Below, piece by piece: positions 18,924 through 25,742 of a stretch of 64,000 nt of DNA. The translations under genes and the position numbers were made by a program. The notes beneath the pieces are model-generated. The model was not told the origin of the DNA. It saw only the letters and a program-made list of their open reading frames with translations, and made no database searches. Each line of letters opens with the position of its first letter. Positions within the stretch are counted from its first letter, which is position 1. This stretch comes from Saccharolobus shibatae B12 (GTDB taxonomy: Archaea; Thermoproteota; Thermoprotei_A; Sulfolobales; Sulfolobaceae), in assembly GCF_019175345.1 (NCBI RefSeq), contig NZ_CP077717.1, positions 434,001 to 498,000 of the forward strand, in the 5' to 3' direction.

Positions 18924-20057
18924 TTAGGAAACCTCTTTTATTTTTAAATACAACAGTGACATTAGTATTCTCATTACTCCTATCCCAATTAGCATGATAT
19001 TGATGGCAACTCCTAAACTGAACCAATCTGAAATAACATTGAACATTAAACTTGAAATTGTTGAACCTAAAAGTGCGGCAATTCCGTTAAACATGTTGTA
19101 TAGAGCTATATTAATCCTCTTTTCGTAATAGTCAGAGTGGTCAAATAGGAACGCAGTATAAGAGATTGAGGCGGAGTTAGTAAATCCAGAAACTAGATTA
19201 GCAATGTATATCTCATAGGGTGCGGTGGAAAATGCATACGCTAGTGGGAAAGTTGCTAAGGCAAATCTTCCAAAGAACATAACGAATTTTCTATGCCTAT
19301 CAACTAATCTACCCACGAGCCTCTGTAATGCTAGTGTGGAAGCTCCTCCCGTAAAGTTAATTACAGCCACTTGAAATTCGTCCATATGGAACTTATATAC
19401 TTGGGCCAACGGGAAAATTGGCCACGCCATTGACCATACAAACGTGAAGATGAAGTTAGTCATGATGAATTTTCTAACCTCAGAATTCGATGAAAACAGT
19501 CTTATACCATTACCTTTTGCAAACTCAGCATCAACATCGGAGTGGTAGATTACGTAAGCGTTAAAAGCGTATATTAACCCAGCGATGATGAAGAAGTACC
19601 GCATTAAGTCTAAATTATTACCTACGATGAATCCAGTTATTAACGTAGCTATTAGACCACCTATTGAAGCGTAAAAATTATAATACGCTAGCGTCCTTCC
19701 CCTGTGGCTTGTACTAATTTTATCCAAAATGAGTAACCAACCAAAATTCGCTGCACCCAGACAAGCAGTTATAATCGAGTAAACCAATACGAAATACTCA
19801 TTGTATATTGCGTAAACTCCTACTAATATCCACAGTAAACCTCCCACCAAGCTGCCAATAGCGATTAGCTTTTTGGCTTTTATGTACAAATTTGCTAATA
19901 CATATTGGATTATTCCAGGGAACGCAGTATTAGCAGAGGATACTATTGCCAATAAAGCACCCGTTATTCCATTGGATGCAGTAAAGAACGATACGAAGGG
20001 ATTTACGAGACTAATAGCCAAATTGTTAAGAAGTGAGTAGAGTCTCAATGGCTTCAA
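18924..20057 (-). CDS. major facilitator superfamily transporter, paralog of the lacS-linked one
   Basis: 377 residues, about 10-12 transmembrane helices. Shared sequence with the 8990-10123 transporter includes [16 protein letters not shown], the QRLVGRLVDRHRK loop and LVSGFTNSASIS, so the two arose by duplication. The start is again TTG; an in-frame TGA lies two codons upstream. A 16-bp palindrome with arms GATTAA/TTAATC (20074-20089) sits between a TATA-like box and the start and could be an operator. Sugar uptake is inferred from context. Confidence 0.78.
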   Translation of the reverse strand: MKPLRLYSLLNNLAISLVNPFVSFFTASNGITGALLAIVSSANTAFPGIIQYVLANLYIKAKKLIAIGSLVGGLLWILVGVYAIYNEYFVLVYSIITACLGAANFGWLLILDKISTSHRGRTLAYYNFYASIGGLIATLITGFIVGNNLDLMRYFFIIAGLIYAFNAYVIYHSDVDAEFAKGNGIRLFSSNSEVRKFIMTNFIFTFVWSMAWPIFPLAQVYKFHMDEFQVAVINFTGGASTLALQRLVGRLVDRHRKFVMFFGRFALATFPLAYAFSTAPYEIYIANLVSGFTNSASISYTAFLFDHSDYYEKRINIALYNMFNGIAALLGSTISSLMFNVISDWFSLGVAINIMLIGIGVMRILMSLLYLKIKEVS

Positions 20058-20135
20058 TAGGGGTCATAATGGAGATTAATGGTTTAATCTTTTAAAGTTA
20101 TTCCCTTTAAAATTTTTGGAAAAAACATATAGTGA

Positions 20136-22307
20136 TTAGCTATTTAAAAGTTTCAAAATTAATTCTGATTTAGTTGGCATTGTATAAATGTTTTTACCAA
20201 TAGCGTCTTCCACGGCGTGAAGAATTGTTGGAGTTGCTGCAATGGTTGGTAGTTCTCCTATTCCCTTAGATCCTAATGGTGTATCCGATTTAGCTAACGC
20301 TAGAGACTTCCACTCAATCTTAACAGCTTCCATAGCAGTGGGAATAACGTAATCTGAGAAATTGGAAGTTATTAATGAGCCCTCTGGTGAGTAAACTGTT
20401 TCCTCATATAGTGCTTGAGATATACCTTGAAGAGCACCCCCATGAACTTGTCCCTCAGCTAAGAGCGGATTTACCACAACTCCTACATCGTCAAATGCCT
20501 TGTAATCTAATACTTTTACAGATCCAGTCTCTTTATCTACCTCTACTAACGCCATATGTATTCCATAGGGTGAGGTATAGGGTCTAATCGTGTAAGAGTA
20601 TTCCTCCTCTGGGTATACTCCCATACGCAGTGCTTCTCTAGCAGCATCGGCTAAGCTCATTTCGCCCTTTTTATGGTGGAACTTCCCATTCTTATACTCT
20701 ATTTCCTCTGGCCTTACACCTAACTTTTCACCTACAACTCTAAGCAACTTCTCTTTTAATCTTATTGAGGCTTCATATACTGCGGAACCTCCAACTGTTA
20801 AAGTTGTACTGCCACCCGTTAAACCACCATGAGATATTAAGTCAGTATCTCCCCATAGCACATCAACTTGACTTACATCAATCTCAAATATCTCAGCTGC
20901 TATTTGCGCAAATGCAGTAGCATCCCCTTGCCCATGCGGAGTAAATCCACTCACTACTTGAATCCTACCATTAGGTGTAAGTTGTACTCTAGCAGTACCA
21001 GTCCCGAAGGATGCTATCTCTGATACTATAGCTACTCCTACTCCAGTCAACTTGCCCTTAGCCCTTAACTCGTCACGTTTTCTTAAAAGCTCATGATAAG
21101 CCGGTTTAGCAATTTTTAACGTCTCCCTGTATTTCCCACTGTCATAATACATTCCAGTCGGAGTGTTATAGTGACTTACCTCATCGATTATATTAACCTC
21201 CCTAATTTCAAATTGATCAATACCTAAAGCCCTAGCTCCGAGGTTGAGGATCCTCTCTATAAAGTATGTAGCCTCAGGTCTACCAGCACCCCTATATGGA
21301 CCTATAAACGTCTTGTTAGTAGCAACGCCTAGTACCTTAACCTTTAGGGCATTAACCTTATATCTACCCACCAATAATCTAGCTGCCGTAGTGGCCATTC
21401 CAAAGGAATCTTCATAAATCTCCCTTATTGGAGCACCTAAATCCATGATCAGAGTTCCTTCTATTCCCAACAATTTTCCCTCCTTATCAAAGGCAGCCTT
21501 AAACTTTAACCTCATGTCCCTTCCATGATTTGTGGACATGAACTCCTCAGTCCTAGTATTAAACCACTTTATAGGCTTCCCAGTAAGGACAGCTAAATAG
21601 GATATTAGAACTTCTTCCGGATAAATGTAGATTTTACTACCAAATGCTCCTCCAACAAAGGGCTGGACTACCCTAACATCATTTACTCCATACTTTGGTA
21701 ATAATTGTAAAAGAGTGTCCTTTAATCCAAATACGTTCTGTGTACTACTCCATACCGTTAGCCTTCTTCCATCAAAGTAAGCTACAGCACCTCTAGGTTC
21801 CATTGCTGATGGGATTACTCTTTGGTTCACAACCTCAGCTTCAACAACCTTATAAGCGTTTTTAAACGCTAAGTTTACATCTCCTATCTCCACATTATCC
21901 TCTAACACAATATTTGAGTCCAAATCACTTTTAGCTTTCTTAACGTTTTTCAACGCTTCCTCAACGTCAATAACTGCAGGTAATGGTTCGTATTCCACTT
22001 CTACTTGTTCAGCCAAATCCCTAGCCTTGTATTCATCTTCAGCTAAAACAACTGCTAATGGTTGTCCTTGATAAATTGCCTCTTCTTTAGCTAATCCGAT
22101 GAGATCTGGTAAATCTTTAGCAGTGTAACATAATGCACCTTCTGGGCATCTTATACTCTTTATCTTTGCATGTGCATACTGGCTTCTTATAAATATCGCG
22201 TAAAGTGTACCCTTAAAGTCAATGTCGTATACAAATCTGCCTTTCCCAGCAATTAAGGAGGGATCTTCTATTATCCTCCTAACGGGTCTTCCTATTTCTC
22301 TTGGCAT
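20136..22307 (-). CDS. xanthine/aldehyde oxidase-type molybdopterin large subunit, standalone
   Basis: 723 residues, the molybdenum-cofactor-binding subunit of the xanthine oxidase/CO dehydrogenase family. Visible motifs: N-terminal GRPVRRIIEDPSLIAGKGRF, QPFVGGAFGSK, GPYRGAGRPEA, TPHGQGDATAFAQIAAE, GGLTGGSTTL and the catalytic GSKGIGELPTIAATP with Glu685. It lacks the AYRCSFR motif of true CO dehydrogenases, so an aldehyde or sugar-aldehyde oxidoreductase is more likely. No FAD or 2Fe-2S subunit lies nearby, so partners must come from elsewhere. TATA box in AAGTTTTTATTAAC about 25 nt before ATG. Confidence 0.87.
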   Translation of the reverse strand: MPREIGRPVRRIIEDPSLIAGKGRFVYDIDFKGTLYAIFIRSQYAHAKIKSIRCPEGALCYTAKDLPDLIGLAKEEAIYQGQPLAVVLAEDEYKARDLAEQVEVEYEPLPAVIDVEEALKNVKKAKSDLDSNIVLEDNVEIGDVNLAFKNAYKVVEAEVVNQRVIPSAMEPRGAVAYFDGRRLTVWSSTQNVFGLKDTLLQLLPKYGVNDVRVVQPFVGGAFGSKIYIYPEEVLISYLAVLTGKPIKWFNTRTEEFMSTNHGRDMRLKFKAAFDKEGKLLGIEGTLIMDLGAPIREIYEDSFGMATTAARLLVGRYKVNALKVKVLGVATNKTFIGPYRGAGRPEATYFIERILNLGARALGIDQFEIREVNIIDEVSHYNTPTGMYYDSGKYRETLKIAKPAYHELLRKRDELRAKGKLTGVGVAIVSEIASFGTGTARVQLTPNGRIQVVSGFTPHGQGDATAFAQIAAEIFEIDVSQVDVLWGDTDLISHGGLTGGSTTLTVGGSAVYEASIRLKEKLLRVVGEKLGVRPEEIEYKNGKFHHKKGEMSLADAAREALRMGVYPEEEYSYTIRPYTSPYGIHMALVEVDKETGSVKVLDYKAFDDVGVVVNPLLAEGQVHGGALQGISQALYEETVYSPEGSLITSNFSDYVIPTAMEAVKIEWKSLALAKSDTPLGSKGIGELPTIAATPTILHAVEDAIGKNIYTMPTKSELILKLLNS

Positions 22308-22445
22308 GGTTTAAGATATGTTCTTTGTTAATAAAAACTTTATTACAACAGTCTTTTCGTAATACATGGCTTGGTAAACTTAACAAGTAAAGGATAACTA
22401 TATTAACCTATTCAAAAGAGTTTAAACCTTATCTCTTGAAAGGGA

Positions 22446-22506
22446 GGCCAGGGCAACTCCCCATTAAATCCCCATAACCCCCTTTATTACCCCATTTGCC
22501 CTGGCC
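22446..22506. repeat. 11-bp inverted repeat enclosing four C-tracts (G-quadruplex potential)
   Basis: Arms 22446-22456 (GGCCAGGGCAA) and 22496-22506 are perfectly complementary. The 39-nt interior carries C-runs of 4, 4, 5 and 4 at 22459-22462, 22470-22473, 22478-22482 and 22490-22493. The minus strand therefore has four G-runs separated by 7, 4 and 7 nt. It lies in the 330-bp gap between two minus-strand genes, about 140 bp before the molybdoenzyme start. The rest of this gap shows only AT-rich promoter sequence. Confidence 0.75.
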
Positions 22507-22638
22507 CTATCCCATGACTATATATTGAAAATCTCTGCTTAAAAACTTTACTTTCATCATGCTAAGTAAAACGTACATATTCTATAATTATAGTATAGAA
22601 ACTCTAAACTTATCAGTTATACTATTAAATGTATTATT

Positions 22639-23868
22639 TTAAATGGTGGAATATGATCCTCTAGCTACCTTTGGTATGAAATCCTCTACTTGATGTGGAT
22701 TGAAACTAATCTTCCTCCCATTCTCAGCTGAAAGGTAGGCGTGCATCATAAGTTGGACTATTAATAATCCGTCATACCAATTCTCGATAGGCATTTTACG
22801 GGATAGGAAAGACTCAATCATATGTCTATCCTCCCCTTGATACCCGTAAGTTACTGCCTCATCGGGTATAATTGGCATTAATCCTTGGTCTGCATTTTGC
22901 TTTTCGACAAAAGTTTCAGATGGTGGAAGTTTAACGTTTCTACTGAAGAACGTTGATAGTTCCGATTGTAGAGTATTAATGTTAACACTGTATTCCGGCC
23001 CTAAAACCTCAACCGATAATCTAAGCCCAGCTCCAACGAAGTTCCACGAAGTCCTGGTCTCAGCAATTATTAAATTTCCTATATCGTCCTCATAAGTTAT
23101 AACAGTTAATGCGTAATCCTCCGCTGGTTCCTTCATGAAGTCCACGTTATACCTTTCTTTTAAATGCCTAGCATACTCTTCCTTATTCCACTTCAACGTT
23201 TTTATCTCAGCGTACACGTGTTTCGGCTTAAGTGAGGATTTATCCTTTGAAGGGTCAGTTAGTAAAAATCTAGTTGCCTCCAAACTGTGACAAGTCATAT
23301 CTATTAGTGCCCCTCCACCAGAAATAGTTGGTTTCCAAAACCAGCTATTATGAGGGCCAGAGTGCTCTTCAGCTGCTCTTGCCAAGTATGGTCTTCCGGA
23401 ATTCCTCGCCCCCATCTCCCAGATAGCCTCTTTAGCCCTTACCACAGAAGGCATGAAGATCTGATTCTCCAAGTATCCGTGCAGTAGACCAGCCTTCTCC
23501 ACTAATCTAATCATCTCCTTAGCTTCCTTCACATTTCTAGCCAAGGGTTTTTCTACGGCTATTCCATATACGTTGGATCTCCCTTGCGAGACCTCTTCGC
23601 TAATCAATTTCGTGTATTCTAAATGTGCATCATTGGGGACAGTTAGCCATACTGCATTAATCTCCTTATCTGATAGCATTTTACTAATATCGTCATACAC
23701 TTTAGGTTTCCCTAATCCCAGTTGTTCAGATAATCCAGCAAATTCTTTAGAAGAGTTTAGATTTCTAGAATAAACTCCCTTAACTTCTACATTCCTAACT
23801 CCCACTAATCCCCTTAGATGAAACCTAGCTGAAAACCCACTTCCTACAAACGCGATACCTAAAGCCAT
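22639..23868 (-). CDS. Gfo/Idh/MocA family oxidoreductase (4)
   Basis: 409 residues from ATG 23868 (MALGIAFVGSGFSARFHL). An in-frame ATG six codons upstream exists, but the TATA box (ATATTTTTTAAT, about 23886-23900) fits the downstream start. Rossmann motif at the N-terminus, lysine motif VEKPLARN near residue 107, and SGGGALIDMTCHSLEATRFLL in the second domain. It is longer than its three cousins, with an extra segment around 210-260. Sugar substrate unknown. It is 37 bp downstream of the mannosidase-like gene on the same strand, so they may be co-regulated. Confidence 0.87.
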   Translation of the reverse strand: MALGIAFVGSGFSARFHLRGLVGVRNVEVKGVYSRNLNSSKEFAGLSEQLGLGKPKVYDDISKMLSDKEINAVWLTVPNDAHLEYTKLISEEVSQGRSNVYGIAVEKPLARNVKEAKEMIRLVEKAGLLHGYLENQIFMPSVVRAKEAIWEMGARNSGRPYLARAAEEHSGPHNSWFWKPTISGGGALIDMTCHSLEATRFLLTDPSKDKSSLKPKHVYAEIKTLKWNKEEYARHLKERYNVDFMKEPAEDYALTVITYEDDIGNLIIAETRTSWNFVGAGLRLSVEVLGPEYSVNINTLQSELSTFFSRNVKLPPSETFVEKQNADQGLMPIIPDEAVTYGYQGEDRHMIESFLSRKMPIENWYDGLLIVQLMMHAYLSAENGRKISFNPHQVEDFIPKVARGSYSTI

Positions 23869-23905
23869 AAAATAAGTTTGTAACAATAATTAAAAAATAT
23901 ATAGG

Positions 23906-25690
23906 TTAAACTCTCATTAGACAGCCCGACTTAGCCCTAACTACTCCTTGGCATGAGTCCATATCCTCTTTAACTTTCACGTTAAGTTCATATTCCTTAT
24001 CCTCCCATGTGTGATTTAAAACCGCTATCAAGCTCTCTCCTTTTCCTTCGAGGTACTGTATTTCAACACCAAAGTCTTGTTTTGGAAAGCTCTGTTCTAT
24101 ATTGGCTACTCTTCCAATATGATCATAAAGGAAGAAGTGGCGTTTATCCATTGTCTCGTTGTTTGAGGATATTAACTCTAGAGGTATTGTGGAGAGGATA
24201 GCGTTGCCCTTTCCTCTTTTAGCGATGAAAATTACACCATTGTTGTTATCATCTACTCCTATTACTTTAGCATCCTTTTCTTTAAATGAATAGGTGTATA
24301 AATTAGATTGTCCCAATTCGAGTATATTATTATCTAATCTTATTCTTTCTGGTACCTTAACTCCCTTACTTCCTGCGTAATTATTGGGGATTACTCCAAA
24401 AAGTTCCTCCCATAAGTGTGTTGCAGACAGATGCGTTAGAGTATAGGTTGAGAAGTAGATAGTACTACCATTTTCAACTACCTTTAATAATTTCCTCCAC
24501 GTCGTTGTAAGTAGTCTAGTAACGGAGGGTATTATTAATAATTTATAACTTGATAAATTTTCATCCTCCTCTCTTGCAAATGTAACTTGAATGTTGGATA
24601 GTCTAGCGAACGTAAACGCTTGATTCAACACCCTAGCGAAATCCCATCTCTTGTTTTGCTCGTAAACGAATTGGAAGTTCCTATAAAACCACGAGGGTAC
24701 TAGTATTGCTGAATCCCTTTTAGGCACTTTATAAGATGATAGCTCAATATCCTTTATTTTGCTACTGAAATCGTTTACCACTTTGGCAGCAATCTTCTCA
24801 CTTCCATCTTGTCTTATCACTCCAAAGGTTAATTCGTGAGGTTCCCATAGATATGGTTCATCACCCTCCCTCGGGAAGTCAGAAAAACACCATATCAATG
24901 CACCATCTGCACCGTAAACTAACGCTCCCCTCAGTATTAATCCTATAAACTTAGCGTGGCTTTCCTCAGAGTACAATGAAGTGGGAAATCCGAACTCCTC
25001 TAGAATTACCGGCAATCCGGAACTTTTATCGTATTCCAAGGTCATGAAGTATTGAAATGAATGTCTAACTGGATCTTGATCGTACAAATAAATATGTGGA
25101 GAGGCATAATCGACAATTCCCTTAACGTTTTCTGGTCTTAAGAAATTGTGGGAAAATGGAGAAACGTTATCTCCAACCGAGACTACGTGTTGATCATCAA
25201 TTCCCTTAATGTAACTGTACAATTCCTTTAGCCATCCCAAGAACACATCGTCATTTTGTGGCACTCTCACTAATGATATCTCGTTTGTTAGTATCCATCC
25301 CATTATTGCATTACTTTGCTTAAAACTATTCGCAATATCTCCTACAAACCTCTTCGTTTGTTCAACCTTGTCGTAAATTGTATTATCACTATCCCATGGT
25401 ATATTCCAGTTCTTTCCACTCATATGACCTACAATTAAGGTTAATAGAACCTTTATGGAATGCCTTTCCGCCTCTTCAAGAAATCTCCCAATTTTATCTT
25501 TACAATCATGTTTTAGATTACCTAGTTGATCTGCGCAATCCTCATTCAATACGAATGCCCTAATAGTGTTTATCCCCAGTTCACTCATTAATTCGAAATC
25601 TCTTTTAATTTCTTCAATTTCAAACCTACTCCACATCTTTATATTTGATATTCTAGGCCAATAGTTGAAGCCTAAGATGAACTTTTTCAT
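23906..25690 (-). CDS. GH5-like glycoside hydrolase, probable beta-mannosidase/mannanase
   Basis: 594 residues. The N-terminal 300 form a clan-A TIM barrel: LGFNYWPR at the start, acid/base in GWILTNEISLV (near 135), and nucleophile in PVILEEFGFPTS (near 240). The C-terminal half has a Rossmann-like domain (RLSNIQVTFAREEDENLSSYKLLIIPSV) and a beta domain, like trimeric GH42-type enzymes. It is annotated from memory as an endo-1,4-beta-mannosidase in S. solfataricus; the substrate is inferred. No signal peptide is visible. Divergent from the alpha-mannosidase, sharing one promoter region. Confidence 0.8.
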   Translation of the reverse strand: MKKFILGFNYWPRISNIKMWSRFEIEEIKRDFELMSELGINTIRAFVLNEDCADQLGNLKHDCKDKIGRFLEEAERHSIKVLLTLIVGHMSGKNWNIPWDSDNTIYDKVEQTKRFVGDIANSFKQSNAIMGWILTNEISLVRVPQNDDVFLGWLKELYSYIKGIDDQHVVSVGDNVSPFSHNFLRPENVKGIVDYASPHIYLYDQDPVRHSFQYFMTLEYDKSSGLPVILEEFGFPTSLYSEESHAKFIGLILRGALVYGADGALIWCFSDFPREGDEPYLWEPHELTFGVIRQDGSEKIAAKVVNDFSSKIKDIELSSYKVPKRDSAILVPSWFYRNFQFVYEQNKRWDFARVLNQAFTFARLSNIQVTFAREEDENLSSYKLLIIPSVTRLLTTTWRKLLKVVENGSTIYFSTYTLTHLSATHLWEELFGVIPNNYAGSKGVKVPERIRLDNNILELGQSNLYTYSFKEKDAKVIGVDDNNNGVIFIAKRGKGNAILSTIPLELISSNNETMDKRHFFLYDHIGRVANIEQSFPKQDFGVEIQYLEGKGESLIAVLNHTWEDKEYELNVKVKEDMDSCQGVVRAKSGCLMRV

Positions 25691-25742
25691 ATTTAAGAAT
25701 CATAATTTCATATTTATATACTTCTATGCAAGAAGTATATTT
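25691..25742. promoter_or_regulatory. shared divergent mannosidase promoter with 25-bp palindrome
   Basis: Two oppositely oriented TATA boxes overlap at about 25711-25720, TATTTATATA on plus and TATATAAATA on minus. Each lies 21-31 nt from the start of its gene (25690 minus, 25743 plus), so both transcripts would be leaderless. A palindrome with perfect 10-bp arms and a 5-nt centre (25716-25740, core CTTCTATGCAAGAAG) covers the plus-side TATA box to the start codon. Confidence 0.7.

Noticed and set aside
25665-25742. 26-codon N-terminal extension of the alpha-mannosidase
   Set aside because: It would overlap the divergent gene and contain the shared TATA box; Asp338 numbering fits the shorter form.
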